A stretch of 64,000 nucleotides of DNA, taken from positions 102,032 through 166,031 of the forward strand of contig JBMYZL010000003.1 of assembly GCA_049610385.1 (NCBI GenBank), in the 5' to 3' direction. The notes under the pieces were generated by a model, which saw only the letters and a list, made by a program, of their open reading frames with translations, was not told the DNA's origin and searched no databases. This document shows, one piece after another, positions 25,335-33,471 of the stretch. A program made the translations under genes and the position numbers. The DNA comes from JBMYZL01 sp049610385 (lineage in GTDB: Bacteria; Bacteroidota; Bacteroidia; Flavobacteriales_D; Sanyastnellaceae). The first letter of the stretch is position 1; each line of letters starts with the position of its first letter.

Positions 25335-28202
25335 TTGAATAGGTTCGCCGAAAAATCAATTCGTGGTGGTTCAGCTTGGGTGTCCTCGAAGCTGATGTGG
25401 GTGGGAGTGCTGATGTGGGGAGGCGCTGGCTGGGCACAAACTCCGATTGTGATTTCCCAGTTCGATGCATTTCCTGCAGACGAAATCGCGGTGGTAGATG
25501 TGGTTTGGGAGGAAGCCGGTGAAGGACATCGATTGTCCTTTCAATTGTCCCATGACCGCAGCATGTCGAAAGCGCTTATGGAGGATTGGCCTCAAATCAG
25601 GTCTTGGATTGGGCATCCCCAATTAGCGAACGCATTCCATTCCGAATGGACACTTCACGCCGTTCAACATGGCGACCAGTGGAATGGCGTTCTTGTGCGT
25701 CCAGGGCTGCCCCCCCTCTCCACGGATTCCCATCCAGATAAGTCCAAGACCACCGCCAGTTCCTGCGAAAGCACTGGAGTTCTTTTTTCCATGCCCCCAC
25801 CACAACCTGTGAGTTCTTCCCTAGTATGGGATGACCCCGCGCCCCTGAGGACACGAACCTTTCGGCTGGCCCTCGCTTGTACAGGTGAGTATGCCCAATT
25901 TCATGGCGGCACAACGGATTCTGTCCTCGCTGCCATGGCAACAGCCGTCAACCGGGCCAATGGCATTTTTGGCCCTGAACTCGGGGTTCAATTCGAACTC
26001 ATTCCAAGCAATGCAGATTTGGTTTTCCTGAATCCCACAACCGACCCATACAGCAACGTCAACGCAGCCCAAATGATGATGGAAAATGAAGCGGTTTTGA
26101 ACGAAATCATAGGTGAAGATGCTTATGATCTCGGGCATGTGTTCGGGACTGGACTCGCAAGCATTGCTGCCGCCTCTTCCGCATGTGGCCCCTTGAAAGC
26201 CCGGGGTGTAAGCCGATCCAACACACCCGTAGGAGATGCGTTCGTCGTGGGTCAATTCTGCCACGAATTGGGACATCAACTGGGCGCCACCCACACCCAC
26301 TCAAATGCTTGCAATGCCCATTTAGAAACCGCCTTTGAACCCGCCTCAGGCAGCACCATCATGAGTTATGCGGGTCTCTGTGCTCCGAATTTACAGGTCT
26401 TGTGTGATGACGAATTCCACGGCCACAGCCTTTCGCAAATGCGCGGATTTTTGCAAAGTGACGCCGGCGCGAATTGTCCTTCTCCTGAAGGATCCATCAA
26501 TCACCCGCCAGCCATCCTGCTCCCCAACACCATAGAACCTGTTCCTCCACAAACACCATTTACACTGAGTGCCTTGCACGTTGTCGATCCAGATTTCGAT
26601 GCCCTGACTTGCAGTTGGGAATCCCTGGATACCGACGAAGCCCTGTTCAGGAGCTGGCCAGCAGTCCCAGAAATGCAAAGGGATTTGCCCGCCAATGCCG
26701 GGGCTGGAGGCTTGGGGGATGGTTTGGGCGAAACGCTACCCAATGGCGGACATGACATGACCTTTCTTTTCACAGCTCGCGACAACCGGATGACCAATGG
26801 TGGCTGGGCCAGTGACACCCTCTTCGTATTCACACCCTCAGAAAGCACTCCTTTCATGTTCACCTCTTCAGCTTGGGTGGATGCGGCCATGGGGTTGAGC
26901 CTGGGATGGCAAGTGGCAGGAACGGACGAAGCACCCTACGATGATTCTTGGCTTGAAGCTTGGTTGTCTTGGGATGGAGGGCTGTCCTACCCCTTTCCAC
27001 TCGCAGACAGCATCGCAAACACCGGAAACGCGCTTTTGCCCTGGCCCATCAGCATTCACGGAAGCGACCTTCTCCTGAAACTGAAACCCAAAGACGGCCT
27101 TTACTTCGCCGTAACGGCCCTGCCCACCATTCCCGAACAGTCCGCCCCAGAGGCCGATTTGGCTGTGATTTCCATCGTGGGGTTGACAGAAAACACTTGC
27201 GGTCATGCCATTGCACCGCGAGCCCGAGTCATGAATTTGGGCAATGCTTCTTTTGAAGGGTTTGTGGTAACCTTTGAATTGGAAGGCACATCGCATGTGC
27301 AATCATTTGCGTGCAATGAAGTGCTTGCACCGGGTCAGATCATCGAATGGGGCTTCGAAGCCCAGCCCCCAGATTGGTGGGCCGTGGGCTATGGCGATTG
27401 GAATTTGGCTGTCCATGTCGAGCCCTTGGGTTCTCTCATGGACATGCTGCCTGACAATGATGCATTGGCCTTCGCGTTTTCCACGCATTGTGGAGCGGAA
27501 TGTCCTGGATGTGGCTGCACCAGTCCCCTGGCTTGCAACTATGAAAGTCATGCCCTTTATCCCGATGGTTCTTGTGTATTTGCGCCTGCAAATGGTTCCT
27601 GTGCCTGCCAAATTCAGTTCAATGTCTCCTCAGAATTGGGAGGTGGAGAATTTCAAACTTGGACTTTACCTGATTTGACTGGAATCCCCGATTCTCTGTA
27701 CATCTCCACAATCATGGACAACACATCCTCGGCGGGAAGTTGGGCCGCAGATCTGGCTGTCAACCTTTGCGATCCATCAGGAAATTGCGTCACGCTGGGT
27801 GGTTACAACAATGTCCTTCCTGGAACCCCTGTGGGCTCATGGCCTCTTTCTTGGCAAATGCCGCTGGCCGGAACCTACACTGCAGCTTTGGGATGGCCAG
27901 AAGGCTTGCTCTCAGGACAGGGAGAATGGACAATCAGCTTGATGAACGGATGGAATGCCGCTGGAAATGTGTTCTATGACGTGACCTGGGGTGTAGAAGG
28001 TCTCTGCACAACGCAGGTGGCGAATTTGGGATGTGCAGGAAATTTCAACAGCGATGACATCATCAACATCACCGATTTGCTCATCTTGTTGAGTCTCTTG
28101 GAATGTGGCTGGGATTGCCCAGATGGCGACATCACCGGAGATGGACAGGTGAATGTGGCAGACTTGCTGGCGTTCTTGGGTGTCTTTGGCGAAAGTTGCT
28201 GA
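25335..28202 (+). CDS. Second secreted reprolysin-like metallopeptidase with dockerin-like tail
   Basis: The protein parallels the 21276-24140 protein: LRTRTFRLALACTGEYAQFHGG followed by the zinc motif HELGHQLGATH (about residue 310) and Met-turn STIMSYAGLC. The middle contains shorter beta-domains, a Cys-rich CGCTSPLACNYES...DGSC motif, and a C-terminal dockerin-like pair FNSDDIINITDLLILLSLLE and DITGDGQVNVADLLAFLGVF. The start is unsettled: TTG 25335 is the longest; GTG 25380 would give a short signal peptide SSKLMWVGVLMWGGAGWAQ. It lies 47 bp after the desaturase and ends 8 bp from a convergent lipoprotein gene. Substrate is unknown. Confidence 0.88.
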   Translation: MNRFAEKSIRGGSAWVSSKLMWVGVLMWGGAGWAQTPIVISQFDAFPADEIAVVDVVWEEAGEGHRLSFQLSHDRSMSKALMEDWPQIRSWIGHPQLANAFHSEWTLHAVQHGDQWNGVLVRPGLPPLSTDSHPDKSKTTASSCESTGVLFSMPPPQPVSSSLVWDDPAPLRTRTFRLALACTGEYAQFHGGTTDSVLAAMATAVNRANGIFGPELGVQFELIPSNADLVFLNPTTDPYSNVNAAQMMMENEAVLNEIIGEDAYDLGHVFGTGLASIAAASSACGPLKARGVSRSNTPVGDAFVVGQFCHELGHQLGATHTHSNACNAHLETAFEPASGSTIMSYAGLCAPNLQVLCDDEFHGHSLSQMRGFLQSDAGANCPSPEGSINHPPAILLPNTIEPVPPQTPFTLSALHVVDPDFDALTCSWESLDTDEALFRSWPAVPEMQRDLPANAGAGGLGDGLGETLPNGGHDMTFLFTARDNRMTNGGWASDTLFVFTPSESTPFMFTSSAWVDAAMGLSLGWQVAGTDEAPYDDSWLEAWLSWDGGLSYPFPLADSIANTGNALLPWPISIHGSDLLLKLKPKDGLYFAVTALPTIPEQSAPEADLAVISIVGLTENTCGHAIAPRARVMNLGNASFEGFVVTFELEGTSHVQSFACNEVLAPGQIIEWGFEAQPPDWWAVGYGDWNLAVHVEPLGSLMDMLPDNDALAFAFSTHCGAECPGCGCTSPLACNYESHALYPDGSCVFAPANGSCACQIQFNVSSELGGGEFQTWTLPDLTGIPDSLYISTIMDNTSSAGSWAADLAVNLCDPSGNCVTLGGYNNVLPGTPVGSWPLSWQMPLAGTYTAALGWPEGLLSGQGEWTISLMNGWNAAGNVFYDVTWGVEGLCTTQVANLGCAGNFNSDDIINITDLLILLSLLECGWDCPDGDITGDGQVNVADLLAFLGVFGESC

Positions 28203-28210
28203 CGCCAATC

Positions 28211-28684
28211 TCACAAGGTCAATTCAATGGCCGAGCAACTGCCCTCATTGAACGCCACAATGCCCTCCCACAAAATGTCACCAAAATTGTCCTCCACACG
28301 GTAGGTGGCCGTTGCCGCTTCCCCAGCTGCCAAGGACTTCTCCACAGTCACAGAAGCGGACTCACCGCAACCCGGGGCATTCAACCAGTAGTCTGCAGCC
28401 GACCACTCCACGTTCAGTTCATTGTCAATGAAAAGACGCAAAACCTCAGATTTGTAGAAGAGAAGTTCCGAAGACACATCTGAGGAATACCAAAAGACAG
28501 CCTGACCTACATAAACACATGAACCGTCATCCTCCGTGGCGGAAACTTCGAAATTCAAAGCTGCAGCGTCCGTACAACCCGGAACCACCACCTCCCAATC
28601 ACAACCCACCCAAACCATGAGCATAAGCCCCATCACAAAAAACCAAACAAACCGGGAAAAACAAGCCACTGATGTCCTATTCAT
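28211..28684 (-). CDS. Small Cys-motif surface protein, probable lipoprotein
   Basis: The 157-residue protein has an N-terminal hydrophobic leader ending VWVGCDWEV, a weak lipobox. This is followed by GCTDAAALNFEVSATEDDGS then CVY, the same Cys-rich DDGSC motif seen in the GH81 and second metallopeptidase. The rest is a single beta-sandwich-like domain (FWYSSDVSSELLFYK, LRLFIDNELNVEW, TATYRVEDNFGDILWEG). No enzyme motif is visible. It is separated from the next minus-strand gene by a terminator and probably has its own promoter. Confidence 0.65.
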   Translation of the reverse strand: MNRTSVACFSRFVWFFVMGLMLMVWVGCDWEVVVPGCTDAAALNFEVSATEDDGSCVYVGQAVFWYSSDVSSELLFYKSEVLRLFIDNELNVEWSAADYWLNAPGCGESASVTVEKSLAAGEAATATYRVEDNFGDILWEGIVAFNEGSCSAIELTL

Positions 28685-28710
28685 GCACCGAAAATCGGTT
28701 TTGATGGTGA

Positions 28711-28744
28711 CAAAAAAAAACGGAACTCATTTGAATTCCGTTTT
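28711..28744 (-). terminator. Rho-independent terminator
   Basis: On the minus strand AAAACGGAATTCAAATGAGT begins a stem closed by CGGAA/TTCCG, followed by a run of nine T. It serves the 28771-29085 gene and separates it from the downstream gene. Confidence 0.8.
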
Positions 28745-28770
28745 CTGGTAGAGTGAGTCTGGCAAAATCA

Positions 28771-29085
28771 TCAGGGATACACCAGGAAACGGTAGGTTCC
28801 TCCACATTCCGTATTGATGGTTTCACTGCGATCATCACAAGCTGAGATGAGGGCCATTTTTGCCTCCACCTCATAGGCTCCAGCATCTGCTTCGTAACTG
28901 ATGGAATCCAACGCAGGGATGTCTGCTTGCACCAAATCTCCATTGATTTCGATGTCTGGGGTGCACACCGTATTGTTTACAATCCAAATGGTGGCCTTGT
29001 CATCACACAATTCTACATCCTCCTTGCAACCCATCAAGGCTGCGAAAGCCAAGACCATACCGAGCACAGTGTTTCTCAATTTCAT
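28771..29085 (-). CDS. Small lipoprotein, function unknown
   Basis: ATG 29085 starts MKLRNTVLGMVLAFAALMGC, a signal peptide with a good lipobox (ALMGC). The 104-residue protein is therefore anchored by its lipid at Cys20. The mature part contains five further Cys (ELCDD, NTVCTP, SACDDR, TECGG), probably two disulphides, and short beta-strands (ATIWIVNN, YEVEAKMALISAC, TYRFLVYP). The architecture matches small extracellular beta-sandwich lipoproteins, but no family is recognised. It is divergent from 29140. Confidence 0.75.
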   Translation of the reverse strand: MKLRNTVLGMVLAFAALMGCKEDVELCDDKATIWIVNNTVCTPDIEINGDLVQADIPALDSISYEADAGAYEVEAKMALISACDDRSETINTECGGTYRFLVYP

Positions 29086-29139
29086 GTCTCTAGTTTTTTC
29101 CGGGCGCCGAAGGTAATTAAAAAATTCGTAAATTATAAT

Positions 29140-29859
29140 ATGCTTCAAAAGTTCAATGCCCATTGGTTGACAGACGGTGTCTTGGATGCCGAGTACAAAC
29201 AGTACTTGATGTTGGCGTGGCTCCAAAAAGTGAAGAAGGAATTCCGAAAAACTCGGCTTTACCCTTCCTTGGGAGAGTTGGTCGAAGCCCATCGCGGTTT
29301 GATGTCATTCAAAGAGGAACACGACAAATGGGGAGAACTGATGCAAGGGGAGCTCAAAGGTTTGGATCTGAAGAAAATGCGTTGGGTCTACAACCAAATC
29401 GATGCCCATCCGGAATTGGAGTCCTACTTGGAGGAATTGCTTCAATTTGCCATTCCCAAATTGAAACAGGCCATCGAAGAGGGAGCGGAATTGTACAACA
29501 TCATCGAAGACCACTTGGAATTGTGTCCCGTGGGGATCACACCTCTGTATTGCGACGAGGGATACTTGCTGGTATATGACGAGCCCGAGTCGGAAATTTA
29601 TGGATACCGATACAAGCGTTCAAAAATACACTTGGACAATGAACCTTATCTGCAGCTCGCTTTGACACCCGTCGAACAAAGAAAAAGGAATACCGCCGAG
29701 ACGTTTGAGTCCATCAAACTGCAATTTGCACGCAAATTCGCCGACTTGCCCAACCCGGCAACTTTCCTCGCACGTTGTTCCTTTTCCTTTCCGCTCGAAT
29801 CCTCGGTCTTGCCCGTCGTTCGGAGAAGTCTACTCCGGCGGCTTCAAACCGCAGCTTGA
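29140..29859 (+). CDS. Hypothetical cytoplasmic protein, 239 aa
   Basis: ATG 29140 (MLQKFNAHWLTDGVLDAEYK) is preferred over earlier in-frame starts because the upstream part lies across the divergent promoter. The sequence is rich in charged helices (QKVKKEFRKT, LKQAIEEGAELYNIIEDHLE) and has a C-terminal beta-containing section (GYLLVYDEPESEIYGYRYKR). The last 45 residues resemble a basic/hydrophobic tail. No signal peptide or membrane helix is present and I do not recognise the family. It is close to but probably not part of the PUL. Confidence 0.7.
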   Translation: MLQKFNAHWLTDGVLDAEYKQYLMLAWLQKVKKEFRKTRLYPSLGELVEAHRGLMSFKEEHDKWGELMQGELKGLDLKKMRWVYNQIDAHPELESYLEELLQFAIPKLKQAIEEGAELYNIIEDHLELCPVGITPLYCDEGYLLVYDEPESEIYGYRYKRSKIHLDNEPYLQLALTPVEQRKRNTAETFESIKLQFARKFADLPNPATFLARCSFSFPLESSVLPVVRRSLLRRLQTAA

Positions 29860-29922
29860 CCCAATCTTTGAATCAGCGCATCCGGATTTTGTCTTCCCCC
29901 GTTGTCCTTGATTGATTCTGGG

Positions 29923-31116
29923 TCAATCCGCCTGATAAACCCGAACATAGTCCACTGCCATAAAGGCTGGGAACAAGGTGGTTTCATCTGGATATCCAGG
30001 CCAGATTCCACCCACTGCCACGTTCAAGATGAAAAAGAATGACTGGTTGAATGGCCAGTTTTGTGGCGCCACACTCCCTGGAGCCAAACTGAAGTACTCT
30101 TGGTCGTCCATGAACCATCGAATTTCATCCTCCTGCCACTCGATAGAGAACACATGAAACTCCTCGTCAAAAGTGGAACCACTGGGCAAGGCAATCGAAC
30201 TTCCCAAGTATTGGTGTGCACTTGGATCGTTGCCCCAATGCGCCGTACCATGTACCCGATTCGGCTGATTTCCAATCAATTCCATGATGTCGATTTCACC
30301 GCAATCCGGCCATCCGATTTCGGAATAATTCGCACCTAGCATCCAAATGGCAGGCCAAATGCCTTGTCCCACCGGAAGCACAGCCCGAACATCCACCCTT
30401 CCATATTCAAACTCCTGCAAATCAATGCTCTTGAGCCTTGCGGATGTGTAATTGTCCGAACCACTGCTCACCGCCTTAATGATCAACTTGCCATCTTGGA
30501 CATAAGCATTGTCCTCGCTGGCGACATAGTTCTGAAGCTCTTGGTTGCCCCAGCCATTGGCCCCAAGGTCATAAGTCCAGTTGGAATTGTTAATCTCGTT
30601 GCCATCAAACTCATCCGACCAAACCAACTGCATGCCATCGTAAGAATTTGCGGCCTCATAGCCAGCATCCCCGATGCCCACCGCAGAATCGTCGTTCCGA
30701 ATGGTGCCCGTCGCCACCTGTTCATAATTGCGCAGGTAGCCATTGATCGGGTTGGACAAAATCACCTGAAATTGCTCATCTCCTTCGAGGTATTCATCCA
30801 CCACAATCGGGACGGAAATGGTCTTGGTGGTCTCTCCAGCTTCAAACGTCAAAGTTCCACTCACAGATTCAAAATCTTCCCCTGCTGTCGCAGACAAACC
30901 GATGGTTTCATAATCGACGCTTGCCGGTTCGCTCGCAGCCTCTGGCAAACGCACCTCGAAATCAAAACTGGCATTCATCGCAGATTCGAATGCCGTAATG
31001 TCATTGGGAAAGTAGAATTCCGCAGGCACCGGTTCGGGAATCGGTTCCTTGCAGCCTTCACAGCCCAAAACTACCGCAACTGTTAACAGCGCGGCCCATT
31101 TCATAAAACGCATCAT
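29923..31116 (-). CDS. GH16 endo-beta-1,3-glucanase (laminarinase) lipoprotein with Calx-beta-like domain
   Basis: The start is the ATG at 31116 (MMRFMKWAALLTVAVVLGCE, lipobox VLGC), overlapping the previous stop by 4 bp. Residues about 30-140 resemble a Calx-beta module (SATAGEDFESVSGTLTFEAG, FQVILSNPING, TGTIRNDD). The GH16 domain follows: LVWSDEFDGNEIN, WGNQELQNY, then the catalytic EIDIMEL at about 272-278 (nucleophile and acid/base Glu), and WPFNQSFFFILNVAVGGIWP. This matches bacterial laminarinases acting on internal beta-1,3 bonds. Lipidation and PUL position place it on the cell surface, generating oligosaccharides for the SusC/D importer. It is the last gene of the minus-strand operon. 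Confidence 0.95.
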   Translation of the reverse strand: MMRFMKWAALLTVAVVLGCEGCKEPIPEPVPAEFYFPNDITAFESAMNASFDFEVRLPEAASEPASVDYETIGLSATAGEDFESVSGTLTFEAGETTKTISVPIVVDEYLEGDEQFQVILSNPINGYLRNYEQVATGTIRNDDSAVGIGDAGYEAANSYDGMQLVWSDEFDGNEINNSNWTYDLGANGWGNQELQNYVASEDNAYVQDGKLIIKAVSSGSDNYTSARLKSIDLQEFEYGRVDVRAVLPVGQGIWPAIWMLGANYSEIGWPDCGEIDIMELIGNQPNRVHGTAHWGNDPSAHQYLGSSIALPSGSTFDEEFHVFSIEWQEDEIRWFMDDQEYFSLAPGSVAPQNWPFNQSFFFILNVAVGGIWPGYPDETTLFPAFMAVDYVRVYQAD

Positions 31117-31937
31117 GGGGCCACAAAAGTGAGTGTGAAGAACCCAGTTCCTTCCGTACAATCCCCATTTTGAATGGCCGCATGAAGAACCAAGCGATTT
31201 TCAGTGATTTCCACGATGTCATATGCCGGCCCGCTGTCCCAAACCCCCATGAACCAACACGGTGGAATGATGATTTGGTCCTCGCCAGAAGTCCCCGTTC
31301 CTTCAGAGAAGAAATAGGTCAAGGTAGGAACCTCGAGCGGACTCACAACATATCCTTCGAAAGGATTCACTGTGCCTCCATTGTTCGAGTAAAGGTAATC
31401 TCCTTCAAAAGTGAATTGGTAGGTGTCGTCGTACTGCTCGTCGACCAAACCCGATGCAGGAGAGGAATACCATTCTGTGGCGTAGGGAACGGGGCCTACG
31501 GAGATGGCCCCAGCTTCTTGAGACCAAAACCATGTTTTCTGCTCATCACATCCTGTCAACAAAGCCAGCTTGCCTTCACAAGGCAATTCCAACGTGCTTT
31601 CAATGTTCACTGAAACTGCTGCTTCCGCAGAACCTCCAGCATTGTAAACATTGTATACGATTTCATAAGTTCCCTCTTGCGGGTAATATGCCGTGTCAAC
31701 AGGAAGTGTTGACGTCATGCCGTTCCCAAAGTCCCAAAAATGCAAGAACCCATCGGGGGCGGTGCTTTTCAAAGCCACACGATTGGAATCCAGTGAGCCG
31801 TCTGGTTTCACCACAAAACCGTGTTCAAATGAAGCTGAAGGACCTCCTGGCAGTTCGATGCCATCTTCCTCATAAGGGTTGCAGGCCAAGAGCAATAGTG
31901 CGCAGGACGCTGCCATGTATATCAAGTTGCGGAACAT
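31113..31937 (-). CDS. PKD-domain surface glycan-binding lipoprotein (SGBP-like)
   Basis: The signal peptide MFRNLIYMAASCALLLLACN ends in the lipobox LLAC. Residues about 35-115 form a PKD-type domain (FWDFGNGMTSTLPVDTAYYP, GTYEIVYNVYNAGGSA). The remaining C-terminal domain (about 125-274) is beta-rich with aromatic residues on possible binding faces (KTWFWSQEAG, PPCWFMGVWDSGP, GFFTLTFVAP). Genes in this position, directly after susD, commonly encode non-enzymatic surface glycan-binding proteins. It overlaps the GH16 gene and starts 1 bp after susD, so the set is translationally linked. Glucan binding is inferred from context. Confidence 0.75.
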   Translation of the reverse strand: MFRNLIYMAASCALLLLACNPYEEDGIELPGGPSASFEHGFVVKPDGSLDSNRVALKSTAPDGFLHFWDFGNGMTSTLPVDTAYYPQEGTYEIVYNVYNAGGSAEAAVSVNIESTLELPCEGKLALLTGCDEQKTWFWSQEAGAISVGPVPYATEWYSSPASGLVDEQYDDTYQFTFEGDYLYSNNGGTVNPFEGYVVSPLEVPTLTYFFSEGTGTSGEDQIIIPPCWFMGVWDSGPAYDIVEITENRLVLHAAIQNGDCTEGTGFFTLTFVAP

Positions 31938-31938
31938 A

Positions 31939-33471
31939 TCAGTATCCTGGGTTTTGCGTGATTAAATTGTCGGACAAGGTGATTTCCGCCTCAGGGATCG
32001 GGAACAATTCGTGTTTCCCGGCCTGAAAACCCAAGGAGGAAAGGACATCGGCGGCCCGTCCTTGGCGCACCAAGTCAAAGAAGCGGTGCCCTTCCAAGCC
32101 CAGTTCCACCCGACGCTCGTGGTAAATGGCATCCAGCAAAAACGGACCGGACGCATCCACATTGTGGTTGCTATCGCCGAAAGCCCGCTGGCGAACCTCG
32201 TTCAAGGACGAACGTGCTGCCTCTTCGTCGCCCACATGGTATGCAGCCTCGGCATGCATCAACAGCAAATCGGCATATCGCAAGACGCGATCATTGGAAG
32301 GTCCATTGGGGTTGGGGTCACCAAAGGGAGCTTCATCCGCTTGGTTGATGAAGTATTTCTTCGGGTAATAGAGGTGTGGCATGCCGGTGGCATCGGTGTC
32401 AAATATGCCACGATCACCCATCACATCACCTACTTGGAAAACCGTGGCTGACAATCGGGGATCATCACCCTCGAACTCATTGATAAAATCCGCTGTGGGG
32501 ATGTTGAACCCATAACCACCGAATTGACCTCGAGCACGTTGAAACACGTTGGTAAACGTTCCTTCCAAGGAGTTCCCCCAATTGCCCCCTGAAGCATTCA
32601 TGAATTGAATTTCGAACATCGAACCCGGTCCATTCTCACCAGACAATTTGAAAATGTTGCCATAATCCGGATCCAAGTCGTATTCACCGGAACCCACTAC
32701 TTCTTCAGCAAGGTCTTTAGCCGGGGCCCATTCACCCTGGTAAATGTGAGCCCGAACCAACATGCCTGTCGCAGCGCCCCAAGTCGCACGGCCCAAGTCG
32801 CCCGTGGACAATTGGGTCCGAAATGGCAAATCGCCTCGGGCCTGGCTGAGGTCCTGCTCAATTTGGGTCCAGATTTCACCAGCAGTATTGCGGGCTTGTT
32901 GGTATTGGCTTGGCGCCAAAGGCTCGAGAACCAACGGAACCCCGCCAAACATCGTCACGAGATTCATGTACCAATATGCGCGGATGAATTTGGCCTCAGC
33001 CAAATACCGAGCCTTCAAATCCTCATCCATTTCGATTCCAGGAATCCGGGCCAGCGCCAAATTGCAATAAGCAATGCCCTTGTAAGCGGCTTGCCACTCG
33101 CCCAGCACCAGTTTGCTGCTCCCATTGCCCTGAAAGTTCTCAAACAGGAACAGTTGCGGTTCATCGCCATCACCCGATCCCCCCTTGTGGGAGTCGTCGG
33201 AAACGATGTCCCCAAAATACCAACGGAAATGGGGCGCCAATTCACTGGAGCCTTGGATGTTTGTCACTTCTTGCTGCAAGGGATTGTAACAAGCAATGAC
33301 CGCAGCCTGTGCGTCTTCTGGGGTTTGGTAAAAGTTCGCCTCTGTCGAGCCCACCAACGGGTTGATGTCCAAAAATTCCTTCTTGCACGCAGGCAAGCTC
33401 AAAATCAGGAAGCCCATCAACGCCAAGGCACCCAAGTTTTTGTGATTCAAGTGTGTCATTTTTGCTTCCAT
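31939..33471 (-). CDS. susD: SusD/RagB-family glycan-binding lipoprotein
   Basis: The 510-residue protein starts at ATG 33471, whose A overlaps the susC stop (TAATG); a second Met four codons on is possible. The leader ends ILSLPACKK with lipobox LPAC. SusD hallmarks follow: EFLDINPLVGST, NFYQTPEDAQAAVIACYNPL, TPR-like helices (FIRAYWYMNLVTMFGGVPLV), and C-terminal YADLLLMHAEAAYHVGDEEA with RVELGLEGHRFFDLVRQGRA. It forms the lid over the SusC channel and delivers beta-glucan oligosaccharides. Its pairing with SusC is standard for Bacteroidota PULs. Confidence 0.96.
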   Translation of the reverse strand: MEAKMTHLNHKNLGALALMGFLILSLPACKKEFLDINPLVGSTEANFYQTPEDAQAAVIACYNPLQQEVTNIQGSSELAPHFRWYFGDIVSDDSHKGGSGDGDEPQLFLFENFQGNGSSKLVLGEWQAAYKGIAYCNLALARIPGIEMDEDLKARYLAEAKFIRAYWYMNLVTMFGGVPLVLEPLAPSQYQQARNTAGEIWTQIEQDLSQARGDLPFRTQLSTGDLGRATWGAATGMLVRAHIYQGEWAPAKDLAEEVVGSGEYDLDPDYGNIFKLSGENGPGSMFEIQFMNASGGNWGNSLEGTFTNVFQRARGQFGGYGFNIPTADFINEFEGDDPRLSATVFQVGDVMGDRGIFDTDATGMPHLYYPKKYFINQADEAPFGDPNPNGPSNDRVLRYADLLLMHAEAAYHVGDEEAARSSLNEVRQRAFGDSNHNVDASGPFLLDAIYHERRVELGLEGHRFFDLVRQGRAADVLSSLGFQAGKHELFPIPEAEITLSDNLITQNPGY

